Positions 46,563-57,176 are shown, counted from the first letter of the stretch. The stretch: 64,000 nucleotides of DNA from Nocardiopsis alborubida (GCF_012396365.1 NZ_JAAXPG010000005.1:1-64000); one strand, 5' to 3'. Notes: generated by a model not told the origin, from the sequence alone. Translations and numbers: made by a program.

Positions 46563-47669
46563 ATGGCCGAGCGGCGACCCGTGGCGAAGCGGCTCCCGAC
46601 CTTCCCGTGGGACCGGCTGGCACCGTACAAGCGCAGGGCCGCCGAGCACCCCGACGGCATCGTCGACCTGTCCGTCGGCACCCCCGTCGACCCGGTGCCC
46701 TCCCTCCTGCGCAAGGCCCTCGCCGACGCCGCCGACGCGCCCGGATACCCCCAGACCTGGGGCACCCCCGCGCTGCGCGCCTCCGTCGCGGGCTGGCTGG
46801 AGCGCCGCCACGGCGTGCGCGTCCCCGAGGGCGCGGTCCTGCCCACCGTGGGCTCCAAGGAACTCGTGGCCTGGCTGCCCTCGCTCCTGGGCCTGGGCGC
46901 GGGCGACACGGTCGTCCACCCCGAGCTGGCCTACCCCACCTACGACATCGGCGCGCGCGTGGCCGGGGCCACCCCGGTGGCCTCCGACGGCCTGACCTCA
47001 CTCGGCCCCGCCCCCGTCGGACTGGTGTGGGTGAACTCGCCGAGCAACCCGACCGGCCGGGTCCTGGGCACCGCGCACCTGCGCAAGGTGGTGGAGTGGG
47101 CCCGCGAGCGAGGCGCGATCGTGGCCTCCGACGAGTGCTACCTCGACCTGGGCTGGGACGGCGCCGAACCGGTGTCCATCCTGCACCCGGACGTGTGCGG
47201 CGGCTCCCACGACAACCTGCTGGCCGTGCACTCGCTGTCCAAGCGCTCCAACCTGGCCGGGTACCGCGCGGCCTTCGTCACCGGTGACCCCGCGCTGGTC
47301 GAGGAGCTGCTGGCGGTGCGCAAGCACGCCGGGATGATCGTCCCCGCGCCCGTCCAGGCGGCCATGAGCGCCGCCCTGGACGACGACGCGCACGCCGCCG
47401 AGCAGAAGGAGCGCTACCGCTCCCGCCGCGCCAGGCTGCGCGAGGCCCTGGAGGGCGCGGGCTGGCGCATCGAGCACTCCGACGCCGGGCTGTACCTGTG
47501 GGCCGGCCACCCCGACCACGACGCCTGGGGCGCGGTGGCCCACCTCGCCGAGCGCGGTGTGCTGGTCGCCCCCGGGGACTTCTACGGCAGGGCGGGCGCC
47601 GGACACGTGCGCGTGGCGTTCACCGCGACCGACGAACGGGTCGAGGCCGCGGCCAAGCGCCTGGCCTGA
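46563..47669 (+). CDS. dapC: N-succinyldiaminopimelate aminotransferase
   Basis: The 368-aa fold-type I PLP aminotransferase starts at ATG 46563 behind GGAG. Marks are GTPVDPVPSLLRKALADAAD, VNSPSNPTG, the DECYLDLGWDG strand with the PLP Asp, SLSKRSNLAGYRAAF with the Schiff-base Lys, and the C-terminal Arg region VRVAFTA. It makes N-succinyl-LL-diaminopimelate from the keto acid using glutamate, in lysine and peptidoglycan synthesis. DapD and DapE, also in this window, act before and after it. Confidence 0.93.
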   Translation: MAERRPVAKRLPTFPWDRLAPYKRRAAEHPDGIVDLSVGTPVDPVPSLLRKALADAADAPGYPQTWGTPALRASVAGWLERRHGVRVPEGAVLPTVGSKELVAWLPSLLGLGAGDTVVHPELAYPTYDIGARVAGATPVASDGLTSLGPAPVGLVWVNSPSNPTGRVLGTAHLRKVVEWARERGAIVASDECYLDLGWDGAEPVSILHPDVCGGSHDNLLAVHSLSKRSNLAGYRAAFVTGDPALVEELLAVRKHAGMIVPAPVQAAMSAALDDDAHAAEQKERYRSRRARLREALEGAGWRIEHSDAGLYLWAGHPDHDAWGAVAHLAERGVLVAPGDFYGRAGAGHVRVAFTATDERVEAAAKRLA

Positions 47670-47851
47670 GGCGGGGCCGCCGTCCGGGCGGGGCCGCCGC
47701 CGGTTGTCCACAGGCGGGCGGAGCCGGTGGCCGCCGCGTACCGGAGTGTGGTCCCCTTGTCGTATCGGGGGCCCGCACGCCCTGGTGCCGTGTGGCGTGC
47801 CCGGCCGTTCGGGAGCACGGGACCACCGGCACACGGGTCCACCGGCGCGCG

Positions 47852-47885
47852 GGGCCGGTTCCCGAACCGGTAAGCGAACCGGCCC
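47852..47885 (+). terminator. Possible terminator of dapC
   Basis: GGGCCGGTTC and GAACCGGCCC pair perfectly around a 14-base loop between converging genes. Additional short GC repeats surround it, so the exact terminating structure is uncertain. Confidence 0.45.
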
Positions 47886-47954
47886 GGAAACGGGCCCGCG
47901 AACCGTCCCGGACCACCGGGCCACTCCAGTGCCCGGGTCATTCCGGGGTCCGGG

Positions 47955-48836
47955 TCACTCCAGGACCAGGCCGCCCCCGGTGTCGCCCCCGCCGGCCGCC
48001 GCCCAGTCCTCGGCGTCGTCCGTGCCGTCCGAGGCCCGCCACCGCTGGCCGTCGTAGGACACCGACGTCAGCCCGTACTCCTCGGCGTGGGCCACCGCCC
48101 ACAGGGCCATCGACCAGCCCAGGTCGCCGGTCCGCGGCTCCTCGTCCCCCTCCAGCGGCAGGTCCGCCGGGTCGGTGCCGAACACCCGCTCCATCTCCTC
48201 CAGGGCGGCGTCGGTGTCCGCCTCCCCGGACCGCAGGTCCTCCAGCCCCTCGGCGCCGTACCAGCACGTCAGCGCGGCCCCCTGCATGCCGGTGAAGACC
48301 TCGGCCATCCGCGTGGACAGGCGCTCGTGCTGGTCGTAGGCGTAGCCGTCGGCGCTGCGCTGCACCGCCTGGGCCGCCTCGTAGACCGGGATGGACCTCC
48401 AGCCCTCCACCTCCACCAGCTCCTCGTAGAACGAGCTGCTGGCGTACACCGGGTCGAGGATCTGCTCCGGGTCGCCCCACTCCTGCGATGGCCGCTGCTG
48501 GAACAGCCCCAGGGAGTCCCGGTCGCCGTACTCCACGTTGTAGAACGCCGACTCCTGCCACACCGTCGCGAAGGCGATCGTCACGGCCTCCGGGGGCAGG
48601 TCCTGGCCGAACGCCACGCCTCCCACGGTGGCCGCGCTCGCGGCCTGCTCGCCCTCCATCGAGTACCGGCCGTCGGACAGGGTCAGGCGGCAGCCGGGCT
48701 CGGGCGGGGGAGTGGTGTCGATCGGCTCGAACGTGGTCAGCACGTAGTAGGCCCCGGCGACGAGCGTGCCGCAGACGAGGACCAGGGAGAGCAGGATCTT
48801 GACGAAGGCGGAGAGCCTCCGGCGCTTACTGGGCAC
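47955..48836 (-). CDS. Membrane-anchored muramidase/transglycosylase-like protein
   Basis: The product (about 293 aa from GTG 48836) has one N-terminal membrane helix (VKILLSLVLVCGTLVAGAYY). An extracellular domain carries IAFATVWQESAFYNVEYGDR, then DSLGLFQQRPSQEWG. The Glu and the GLFQQRP block are typical of lysozyme-like lytic transglycosylase folds found in many actinobacterial proteins called heavy-metal transporters by mistake. Cys pairs flank the domain. The upstream GTG at 48875 is an alternative start. Cell-wall turnover is inferred; catalysis is untested. Confidence 0.75.
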   Translation of the reverse strand: MPSKRRRLSAFVKILLSLVLVCGTLVAGAYYVLTTFEPIDTTPPPEPGCRLTLSDGRYSMEGEQAASAATVGGVAFGQDLPPEAVTIAFATVWQESAFYNVEYGDRDSLGLFQQRPSQEWGDPEQILDPVYASSSFYEELVEVEGWRSIPVYEAAQAVQRSADGYAYDQHERLSTRMAEVFTGMQGAALTCWYGAEGLEDLRSGEADTDAALEEMERVFGTDPADLPLEGDEEPRTGDLGWSMALWAVAHAEEYGLTSVSYDGQRWRASDGTDDAEDWAAAGGGDTGGGLVLE

Positions 48837-49023
48837 GGGCGAACCAAGGGTCGGCGACAGGTGGGCGCGCCGCACCGGGAGGAGGCGCCGCGCGGGGGCG
48901 CACGCGGCGCCACCGCCGCATTGTAGCCGCCGTCACGGCGGCGGGCGGGCCGTGCCGGAGGTGACGGCCGCCTCGGGGAGGGGGTGCCCCCGCACCCGGC
49001 GCGAGCGGCTAACGTGTGTGCAC

Positions 49024-49860
<837 letters not shown>

Positions 49861-50062
49861 CCCCCTCGCACCTCCTCCGGGGCGCACCTCCGCACAGGGG
49901 GGCGCCCCGGCCGTGTCCGCGGGGCGGGTTCGGGTCGGGTCCCCGGCTGCCCCAGACTGGGGGGCGGCAGCCGCCCCGGACCGGGGGCGCGGCTACGCCG
50001 GAGCGGGGGTGCGGACTCCCCCGGCCCAACAGCTACCCAACCTCACCGAAACGGGGCGACAC

Positions 50063-51127
50063 ATGCTGGACCTGACCTCGGACGCCGCGGCCCTGACCGC
50101 AGCCCTCGTGGACATCCGATCCGAGAGCGGCGACGAGAAGGTCCTCGCCGACGCCGTCGAGGGCGCCCTGTCGGCCCTGCCCCACCTGCGCGTCCACCGC
50201 GACGGCGACGCCGTCGTCGCCCGCACGGACCTGGGCCGCCCCCGCCGCGTCGTCATCGCCGGGCACATCGACACCGTCCCCATCGTCGACAACGTGCCCT
50301 CCCGCGTCGTCGGCGACCGCCTCTACGGGTGCGGCACCTCGGACATGAAGGCCGGTGTCGCCGTCCAGCTCAGGCTGGCCGCCCTGGTCACCGAGCCCGT
50401 GCACGACGTCACCTACGTCTTCTACGACAACGAGGAGGTCGACGCCTCCCGCAACGGCCTGCTCCGCCTGGCCCGCAACCACCCCGAGTGGCTGGCGGGG
50501 GACTTCGCGGTCCTCATGGAGCCCACCGACGGTGTCATCGAGGGCGGTTGCCAGGGCACCATGCGGGTGGAGGTCACCACCCGGGGCAAGCGCGCCCACA
50601 GCGCCCGCTCGTGGATGGGCGTGAACGCCATCCACGGCGCCGGAGCCGTCCTGGACGTCCTGCGCGCCTACACCCCGCGCGAACCCGAGGTGGAGGGGCT
50701 GCGCTTCCACGAGGGCCTCAACGCCGTGGCCATCGAGGGCGGGGTCGCGGGCAACGTCATCCCCGACGCGTGCGTGGTCAGGGTCAACTACCGCTTCGCC
50801 CCCGACCTGTCCGTCGCCGACGCCGAGGCGCACCTGCGCGAGGTCTTCGACGGGTTCGAGGTCGAGGTGGTCGACGCCGCCGCCCCCGCCCGGCCCGGGC
50901 TGGACGAGCCCTCGGCCGCGGCGTTCGTCACCGCGGTGGGGGAGGGCAGCGCCCGGGCCAAGCTCGGCTGGACCGACGTCTCCCGCTTCTCCGAGCTGGG
51001 CGTGCCCGCCGTCAACTACGGCCCCGGCGACCCGATGCTCGCCCACACCAAGGACGAGTACGCCGGGATCCCCCGGATCCACGAGGCCGAGGAGCGCATG
51101 GTCGCCTGGTTGTCGGGCACCCGCTGA
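50063..51127 (+). CDS. dapE: Succinyl-diaminopimelate desuccinylase
   Basis: The 354-aa M20-family zinc hydrolase shows GHIDTVPIVDNVPS (first His and Asp), GCGTSDMKAGVAVQL (bridging Asp), FYDNEEVDASRNGL (catalytic Glu) and the lid domain with HSARSWMGVNAIHGAG. The last His lies near the C-terminus (MLAHTKDEY). It releases succinate to give LL-diaminopimelate. The actinobacterial TIGR01900 type is suggested by length and motifs. GC-rich hairpin sequence at 49961-49977 lies in the gap after dapD. Confidence 0.93.
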   Translation: MLDLTSDAAALTAALVDIRSESGDEKVLADAVEGALSALPHLRVHRDGDAVVARTDLGRPRRVVIAGHIDTVPIVDNVPSRVVGDRLYGCGTSDMKAGVAVQLRLAALVTEPVHDVTYVFYDNEEVDASRNGLLRLARNHPEWLAGDFAVLMEPTDGVIEGGCQGTMRVEVTTRGKRAHSARSWMGVNAIHGAGAVLDVLRAYTPREPEVEGLRFHEGLNAVAIEGGVAGNVIPDACVVRVNYRFAPDLSVADAEAHLREVFDGFEVEVVDAAAPARPGLDEPSAAAFVTAVGEGSARAKLGWTDVSRFSELGVPAVNYGPGDPMLAHTKDEYAGIPRIHEAEERMVAWLSGTR

Positions 51128-51262
51128 ACCCCGCCGCGCCCCGGTCGGCGGGTCCGTGACCAGTCCGGACACCGGCCGGGGCGGCGAAAAGGCCGTTTGT
51201 GGCCACCCCCGTGAAACGTGTGATTCACGTGTGAGCCGGTTCCACGCGGATAGCTTTACGTC

Positions 51263-52048
51263 ATGACGGAAGAAGAAGAGACCGTGCGACGCGCAGGGCC
51301 CCTCACCTACCGGGGCGACTCCATCCCCAACACCACCACCGACCAGCGCCTCCTCGACCAGCGGGGCCCCACGGACTGGGTGCACACCGACCCGTGGCGG
51401 GTGCTGCGCATCCAGTCGGAGTTCGTGGAGGGCTTCGGGCTGCTCTCGGAGCTGCCCTCGGCGGTGAGCGTGTTCGGCTCGGCCCGCCTGCGGCCCGGGA
51501 ACCGCTACTACGACATCGGCGTCCAGATGGGCGCCAAGCTGGCGGAGGCCGGGTACGCCACCATCACCGGCGGCGGGCCGGGGATGATGGAGGCGGTCAA
51601 CAAGGGCGCCCAGCAGGCGGGCGGGCTGTCCGTCGGGCTCGGCATCGAGCTGCCGTTCGAGCAGACGCTCAACGACTACGTCGACATCGGGGTGACCTTC
51701 CGGTACTTCTTCGTCCGCAAGACGATGTTCGTGAAGTACTCCCAGGCGTTCGTGGTCCTGCCCGGGGGCTTCGGCACCCTGGACGAGCTGTTCGAGGCGG
51801 CCACCCTCGTGCAGACCAACAAGGTCACCCGCTTCCCGATCGTCCTGGTCGGCACCGAGTTCTGGGGCGGGATGCGGGACTGGATCCGCTCCAGCCTCAT
51901 GGAGAACCAGCTCATCAAGTCGCACGACATGGAGCTGGTCCAGGTGACCGACGACCTCGACGAGGTGGTCGACATCATCCGCAAGTCCCACCTGGACATC
52001 ACCCGCCAGCACGAGCAGTCGGAGGAGCACCCCGGCCCGGAGCAGTAA
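51263..52048 (+). CDS. LOG-family (TIGR00730) Rossmann-fold protein
   Basis: The 261-aa protein shows the LOG motif pair TITGGGPGMMEAVNKGAQQA and VVLPGGFGTLDELFEAATLV. Family members cleave nucleoside 5'-monophosphates to free bases, the cytokinin-activating LOG reaction. Many are mis-called lysine decarboxylase. The N-terminal 60 residues are a common actinobacterial extension. Placement after dapE matches mycobacteria (Rv1202-Rv1205). The direct repeat ACGTGTGA at 51216 and 51227 (11-base period) lies in its upstream region and could be an operator. Confidence 0.92.
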   Translation: MTEEEETVRRAGPLTYRGDSIPNTTTDQRLLDQRGPTDWVHTDPWRVLRIQSEFVEGFGLLSELPSAVSVFGSARLRPGNRYYDIGVQMGAKLAEAGYATITGGGPGMMEAVNKGAQQAGGLSVGLGIELPFEQTLNDYVDIGVTFRYFFVRKTMFVKYSQAFVVLPGGFGTLDELFEAATLVQTNKVTRFPIVLVGTEFWGGMRDWIRSSLMENQLIKSHDMELVQVTDDLDEVVDIIRKSHLDITRQHEQSEEHPGPEQ

Positions 52049-52114
52049 CGGCCCGCGGCCGGTGGACGGAGCGGCGCACGGCAGGGGCGGCGGGGAGCGG
52101 CGTGTGGCACGATC

Positions 52115-52864
52115 GTGTCCGTGCCTGTTCTCATCATGGTCCTCGTCGCCGCCGCCGCGCTCTCCGTCCTCGTGGGAGTCGTCTACGTCGTGCTGGGCAA
52201 GGGCGGCCAGCTCGCCCGCTTCGAGGCCGACCACCCCCCGCTCGCCCTGCCCGAAGACCGGCCCGTCAAGGCGTTCGACCTGGGCCGCCTGATGCTGCCC
52301 CTGGCCATGTGGGGTTACCACGTGCGCGCCGTGGACGAGCTCCTGCTGCGCCTCACCGCCACGCTGCGCGAGCGCGAGGAGCACATCCAGGACCTGGAGT
52401 GGCGCCTGTCGCGCCTGGACCCCTCCTACGTTCCGGAGGGCACCGGACCGATCCCCGGGGCGCACCTGCCCGGTGACGCCTACGCCCCCGAGCAGAGCGC
52501 GTACGGCCCCGCCAGGGCGGGGAGCACCGCGCTCGGGGGCTTCGGCAGCGGTGCCTTCCGGCCCGGAGCCGCGGCCGGACCGGCGGACTCCGCCGTCTGG
52601 AGTTCCGCGCCCGCCGGGGCCACTGGGACCACCGCGCCCACCGAGGCCATCGAGGACTCCGAGGGCGCGGAGAACCAGGAGACCGAGGAGAAGCCAGAGA
52701 ACGCGGAGAACACCGCGCTTTCGGAGGTCTCCGGAAGCCCTGAGCCCTCAGAGGCTCCTGGGTCCGCCCGGAATCCCGAGTCCGCCGAAGGCCCTGAGCC
52801 CGACCGGAGCTCCGGGGCCGCGGACGTCTCCGGCGACTCCCCGTCCCGCGGCGACGAGCGCTGA
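52115..52864 (+). CDS. DivIVA-like membrane protein
   Basis: The 249-aa protein has an N-terminal membrane helix (LIMVLVAAAALSVLVGVVYV). A short DivIVA-like coiled-coil segment follows (MWGYHVRAVDELLLRLTATL, then REREEHIQDLEW), then a long Ser/Pro/Glu-rich disordered tail of about 120 residues. DivIVA-domain proteins mark poles and septa in actinobacteria. The tail has no known family. Start could be GTG 52115 or GTG 52121; neither has a clear ribosome site. Confidence 0.75.
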   Translation: MSVPVLIMVLVAAAALSVLVGVVYVVLGKGGQLARFEADHPPLALPEDRPVKAFDLGRLMLPLAMWGYHVRAVDELLLRLTATLREREEHIQDLEWRLSRLDPSYVPEGTGPIPGAHLPGDAYAPEQSAYGPARAGSTALGGFGSGAFRPGAAAGPADSAVWSSAPAGATGTTAPTEAIEDSEGAENQETEEKPENAENTALSEVSGSPEPSEAPGSARNPESAEGPEPDRSSGAADVSGDSPSRGDER

Positions 52865-53065
52865 CCTCGCACCCAAACCTGTGGCGCGGGTCACGATCGG
52901 CGGTACCTTCCTGACCTGGCGTTCGCCTCCGCCTATGCCGTGCATCACACTCCCCGCGCGGTTATCGGGCGAAACCTGCGGGTTCCGGTGCTCTATCCTC
53001 GGTCGCTGTATCCGCGTTCCCCCCGCTCCGCCGGAGCGGGTGCATCACCGTTGAGGATGGCGAGG

Positions 53066-53662
53066 ATGGACACAGCAGCCGAACTGGAGTCGGGAGCCGA
53101 CGACCGGCGCGAAGGGCCCGCTTCCTCCGTGACAGCCGCCTCTCCCGTGCAACAGCTGTCCCTGTGGCCGCCGCCCAGGTCGACCCGGCACAGCGGCAGG
53201 CGCCGCCGCCAGTTCACCGTTCTGGGCGCGGTCGCACTGGCCGTCCTCCTGATCGGCGGAGGGGCCACCGCGTGGGCCCTGCTGGCCGACGGCGAGGAGA
53301 CACCGCAGGAGGCCGCGGCCCCGGCGGAGGCGTTCGTCGGCTCCTGGGCGGGCGAGATGGTCCAGGTGAACACCGAGGGCCAGCACGTCGCCGACTGGCA
53401 CGCCGAGGTGCGGATCGAGGAGGGCGCCGAACGCGGCAGCACCGCCTGGACGACCTTCACCTGCTCGGGGACGCTCGTGCTGTCCGCGGGTGACAACGAC
53501 CGGCGCGTCTACGCCTACACCGAGACCGCCGACCCCGAGGACCGCTGCGTCGACGAGGCCGAACTGACCCTGTCGCCCGTCGCGGACGGCGGACTGAGGG
53601 CGGAGTGGTCCTCGATCACCGACGAGGGCACCCGGATGACATCGACGGGCCCTCTGAGCTGA
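53066..53662 (+). CDS. Single-pass membrane protein with extracellular beta domain
   Basis: The 198-aa protein has a Ser/Ala-rich cytosolic head, one membrane helix (FTVLGAVALAVLLIGGGATA) and an extracellular part of about 120 residues. Regular strands there and one Cys pair (FTCSGT and DRCVDE) suggest a small beta sandwich. Similar proteins accompany actinobacterial kinases and regulators (short tail GSWAGEMVQVN). ATG 53066 follows GAGG. Function is unknown. Confidence 0.7.
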   Translation: MDTAAELESGADDRREGPASSVTAASPVQQLSLWPPPRSTRHSGRRRRQFTVLGAVALAVLLIGGGATAWALLADGEETPQEAAAPAEAFVGSWAGEMVQVNTEGQHVADWHAEVRIEEGAERGSTAWTTFTCSGTLVLSAGDNDRRVYAYTETADPEDRCVDEAELTLSPVADGGLRAEWSSITDEGTRMTSTGPLS

Positions 53663-54145
53663 TCCGGTCGTCCGGATCACCGCCCGCTCCGGGCGCTGAT
53701 CCGACCGCCGGGAGGCGGTACCGTCCCGGAGCCGTCCGACCGCGACTCCGGGGGAGACGGGTTCCCGCTGGGGACGAAAGCCCAGGTCGGAGTTGTTGTT
53801 CAGGTGTCGCCGGACTTTCGGGTCCGGCCCGCCGCCCCGGGTGCGGGCCCGCGCGGATCCCCGTGCGCTCACCAGGTTTCGGCCAGTACCGATATAACCT
53901 TACTGACCGACGTTTCCTCGCTGGTGGAAACCGCCGGAGGCGGCCCGGCCGCCCACTGGCGCACACACGGGGGCCAACCTCCGAGATAATGGTCGAAGAG
54001 TGATTCACGTCCCTTAAGCCACACGGGCGCGAGTCACGCGGAACCGGCCCACGGCTCCGGAGCCGAGACGGCCCAAGCGGATCGGCGCCGGTGCTGTGGG
54101 TCGGCCCCGGATCACCCGCGAGGAACACCTAGAAAGGGGAATGGC
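53663..54145. other. Intergenic region upstream of DUF3117 gene
   Basis: About 480 bases hold no convincing gene. A good -10 sequence TATAAC is at 53893-53898 in an AT-richer patch, though a clear -35 was not seen. It may drive the DUF3117 gene on the plus strand. Confidence 0.4.
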
Positions 54146-54313
54146 ATGGCGGCGATGAAGCCGAGGACCAGCGACGGGCCGATGGAGGTCACCAAGGAGG
54201 GTCGCGGCATCATCATGCGGGTCCCGCTGGAGGGGGGCGGACGCCTGGTCGTCGAGCTGACGCCGGCCGAGGCGACCGAACTCCGGGACGCGCTCAAGGG
54301 TGTCGTCGGCTAG
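54146..54313 (+). CDS. DUF3117 small conserved protein
   Basis: The 55-residue protein (start MAAMKPRTSDGPMEVTKEGR; end ATELRDALKGVVG) is close to the strongly conserved actinobacterial DUF3117 family, with the core GRGIIMRVPLEGGGRLVVEL. AAGGGGA precedes ATG 54146. The mycobacterial homologue Rv1211 sits in the matching chromosomal region. Function is not firmly known. Confidence 0.92.
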   Translation: MAAMKPRTSDGPMEVTKEGRGIIMRVPLEGGGRLVVELTPAEATELRDALKGVVG

Positions 54314-54385
54314 GTCCGGCACCACGTTCTTCCCTCCCCCACCCGGGCAGGAACGCCCGACGGCCCCCCGAGGTCGTAGACCCCC

Positions 54386-55903
54386 ATGACAGCGAACGAT
54401 TGTGAGCGGCCTGTGCCATTCGCCACGGAGATCCAGCCCCGTCCGGGGAGCCTCGCCGAATCCACCGCGGACCTGCTGGTCCTTCCCGTCCTCTCGGGAG
54501 ACGGCGGACCCGCGGAGGTCGAAGGGGTCGCCGAGGGCGGCCTGACACAGGTGCTTCCGGCTCCGCTCACCGATCTGTTCGCGCACTACTCGCTCGCCGG
54601 GAAACCCGGTGAGCTGGCCCAGTTCCCGGTGCCCCGGGACCAGGGGCTGGTACGGCTGGCACTTCTGGGGGTCGGTTCGGGTTCCCCCGACGACCTCCGG
54701 AAGGCCGGCGCAGCCCTGTCCCGGGCCGCCCGGGGAAGAGAAAGGGTCGCCCTGGCCTGGCCGGGGGTCGGCGGAGACGCCGCCACCGCCTTCGCCGAGG
54801 GCGCCCTCCTGGCCTCCTACACCTTCAGCCTCAAGACCGCCGAACCCCCGGCGGACAGGCGCCCCGCCCCGGTGATCGAGGTGGTGGCCCCGGGCGCCGG
54901 GGACCTCGCCGACGCGCTGGAGCGCGGCACCCGGCTGGCCGCGGCCACCGCCCTGGCCCGCGACCTCATCAACACCCCGTCCCTGACCAAGGACCCCGAG
55001 TGGATGGCCGCCCGCGCCCGCGAGGTCGCCGCCGAATCCGGCCTCCAGGTACGGGTCTGGGACGAGCGGGAGCTGGAGGACGAGGGCTTCGGCGCCATCC
55101 TCGGCGTCGGCCGGGGCTCCTCACGCCCCCCGCGGCTGGTCCAGCTCTCCTACACCCCCGACGACCCCGCCGCGCACGTGGTGCTGGTCGGCAAGGGCAT
55201 CACCTTCGACACCGGCGGCCTCTCGCTCAAGCCCAACGACAACATGTCGCTGATGAAGACCGACATGAGCGGCTCGGCGGTCGTGCTCGCGGTGCTGTCC
55301 GCCCTGTCGGCCGTGGGCGCCCCGGTCCGGGTGACCGGCCTGCTGGCGCTGGCCGAGAACGCCTTCGGCGGCGACGCCACCCGCATCGGCGACGTGCTCA
55401 CCACCTACGGCGGCACGACCGTCGAGGTGCTCAACTCCGACGCCGAGGGCCGCCTGGTCCTGGCCGACGCCATGGGCTACGCGGTCGCCGAGCTGGCCCC
55501 GGACGTGCTCGTGGACGTGGCCACCCTCACCGGCGCGGCCAAGGTCGCGCTCGGTACGGGCACGGGCGCCCTGTACAGCACCGACGACGCGCTCGCCGCG
55601 GAGATCGAGACCGCTGGCCGGGCCTCCGGCGAGCCCCTGTGGCGCATGCCGCTGACCGAGGAGTACGCCGAGACCACCAAGTCCCGCGTGGCGGACCTGG
55701 CCAACATCGGGACCCGCCGCGACTTCGGCCCGGCGGGGGCCACCGACGCCGCGCTGTTCCTGCGCGAGTTCACCGGCGGCCTGCCCTGGGCCCACCTGGA
55801 CATCGCGGGCCCGGGCCGGTCGACCAAGGAGAGCGGCCTGCTCAGCAAGGGCGGCACCGCCTTCGCCACGCGCACCCTGCTGCGCTGGCTCGCCGAGCGC
55901 TAG
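54386..55903 (+). CDS. pepA: Leucyl aminopeptidase (M17)
   Basis: The 505-aa protein has a variable N-domain to about 175 and an M17 catalytic domain. Metal and active-site marks are LVGKGITFDTGGLSLK (Lys and Asp), MKTDMSGSA (Asp) and VLNSDAEGRLVLADAM (Asp/Glu and Arg). The signature usually reads NTDAEGRL, and Ser replaces Thr here. It removes N-terminal Leu and similar residues from peptides as a two-zinc hexamer. In the gap behind it sits hairpin element D. Confidence 0.94.
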   Translation: MTANDCERPVPFATEIQPRPGSLAESTADLLVLPVLSGDGGPAEVEGVAEGGLTQVLPAPLTDLFAHYSLAGKPGELAQFPVPRDQGLVRLALLGVGSGSPDDLRKAGAALSRAARGRERVALAWPGVGGDAATAFAEGALLASYTFSLKTAEPPADRRPAPVIEVVAPGAGDLADALERGTRLAAATALARDLINTPSLTKDPEWMAARAREVAAESGLQVRVWDERELEDEGFGAILGVGRGSSRPPRLVQLSYTPDDPAAHVVLVGKGITFDTGGLSLKPNDNMSLMKTDMSGSAVVLAVLSALSAVGAPVRVTGLLALAENAFGGDATRIGDVLTTYGGTTVEVLNSDAEGRLVLADAMGYAVAELAPDVLVDVATLTGAAKVALGTGTGALYSTDDALAAEIETAGRASGEPLWRMPLTEEYAETTKSRVADLANIGTRRDFGPAGATDAALFLREFTGGLPWAHLDIAGPGRSTKESGLLSKGGTAFATRTLLRWLAER

Positions 55904-55918
55904 CCGCCCCTCCCCTCC

Positions 55919-55994
55919 GCCGTGATCTTGTACTCGTAGCGAGGTTCGAGCGCCGAGACGCGCTACAAGTACAAGATCATCCCAGGTCAGGGCC
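55919..55994 (-). repeat. Dispersed hairpin element, copy D
   Basis: Arms 55923-55941 and 55961-55979 (19 bases) pair with one difference, which is a U-G wobble in minus-strand RNA. The flank CCCAGGTCAGGGCC is shared with copy C. It lies between pepA and the GNAT gene, which converge. Confidence 0.92.
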
Positions 55995-56066
55995 TCATGA
56001 GCCACACCGGTGACAGGCCCGGCCAGCTCGCCGGAACCCGCTCGGGGACGGAGCCGGGCCGGGAAC

Positions 56067-56084
56067 CCCCCGCTTCCGCGGGGG
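56067..56084 (-). terminator. Terminator of the double-GNAT gene
   Basis: A seven-bp stem (CCCCCGC and GCGGGGG) with TTCC loop lies eight bases beyond the stop of the minus-strand gene. Confidence 0.45.
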
Positions 56085-56091
56085 AGGGGCC

Positions 56092-57105
56092 TCATCCGGG
56101 CAGGACGCGCTGGAACTCGTGGAGGCGCTCCACCGGGCGAAAGCCCAGGCGCAGGTTGACCCCGCGCATGGGGGCGTTCCCCGGGGCGTTCCAGGTGCGG
56201 ACCTGGACCCGCTCGGGGAACTCCGCGGCCAGCACCTCCAGGTTGCGCAGCTTCAGCGCCGAGCCCAGGCGGTTGCCCCGGTGCCCGGGCGCCACCAGGG
56301 TGTCCTCCTGGTAGGCGGCGCCCTCCCCCTCGGGCAGGGCGATCTCGCTGTACCCGGCCAGGCCGCCGGTGGAGGCCCGGGCCGCGCAGACGAGCGTGCG
56401 GTACCGCTGGGAGCGGCGGCGGTCCTCCTGGTCACGGACGCGCGCGGGGTCCCAGAGCCCGCGCTCGAAGGCCGCCTCCCCGAGCGGGACGTCGGCCTGC
56501 ATCCGCGTGCGCAGCCGCGCGTAGTCGGCCAGCAGCTCCTCGGGGCACCTGTCCGTCCAGGTCAGCAGCTCGTAGCGGGACCCGAGGGCGAGCACGTCGG
56601 CGCCGACCTCCTCGCGGACCCGCGCGGCCAACGGGAGCTCCAGGACGTAGTAGTCCTCCTCGTGGACCGCTTCGAACCCGCGCGCGAGCGCGAAGCGGGC
56701 ACCGGGCCAGTCCTCGAAGGAGCGGTCCGGGGGCGACTGGACCCCGCCCAGCACGGTCGTGCGCCCCTCGTCGGCCAGGACGCGCTCCGCGTGTTCCAGG
56801 AGGCGGCTCCCGTGGCCCCTGCGCCGCACCCCGACGGGCACGTTGACGTCCGCCTCGGCCAGGTACAGGTTGTCCCGGTCGCCGAACTCCAGCAGGAGCG
56901 CGCCCACGACCCCGCCGTCCTCCCCGTGGGCCGCGTAGGCCAGGGCCCGCCGCTCGCCCCCGCGTCCGGAGAGCACCGCGCGCAGGGAGTCCGGGTGCGG
57001 GAGAGGGACCACCCCGGGGTCGCGGTCGGCGAGCGCGGCCGCGCGCACGGCCGCGTACCAGGCGTCGAAGGCGGCGGGGTCCGTGCTGTCGACGCGGCTG
57101 ATCAC
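56092..57105 (-). CDS. Tandem-domain GNAT acetyltransferase
   Basis: The 337-aa protein has two GNAT modules. The first (about 1-165) has LAEADVNVPVGVRRRGHGSR with a full pyrophosphate loop, and the second (about 190-337) has DTLVAPGHRGNRLGSALKLR. Both loops look active, so both sites may bind acetyl-CoA; in relatives often only one does. The mycothiol synthase MshD is a similar tandem GNAT, but length and sequence do not single it out. GTG 57105 is the likely start. Substrate is unknown. Confidence 0.85.
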   Translation of the reverse strand: MISRVDSTDPAAFDAWYAAVRAAALADRDPGVVPLPHPDSLRAVLSGRGGERRALAYAAHGEDGGVVGALLLEFGDRDNLYLAEADVNVPVGVRRRGHGSRLLEHAERVLADEGRTTVLGGVQSPPDRSFEDWPGARFALARGFEAVHEEDYYVLELPLAARVREEVGADVLALGSRYELLTWTDRCPEELLADYARLRTRMQADVPLGEAAFERGLWDPARVRDQEDRRRSQRYRTLVCAARASTGGLAGYSEIALPEGEGAAYQEDTLVAPGHRGNRLGSALKLRNLEVLAAEFPERVQVRTWNAPGNAPMRGVNLRLGFRPVERLHEFQRVLPG

Positions 57106-57176
57106 CGTCGGTCGTGTCCTTTCCGTGGGCGGGCGCGCGGGGCGGCTCGGAGGAGGGCGGAGCCGTGGAGAGCGCC

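Noticed and set aside
51216..51234. ACGTGTGA direct repeat as a Crp site
   Set aside because: Half-sites are direct, not inverted, so it does not fit the Crp consensus.
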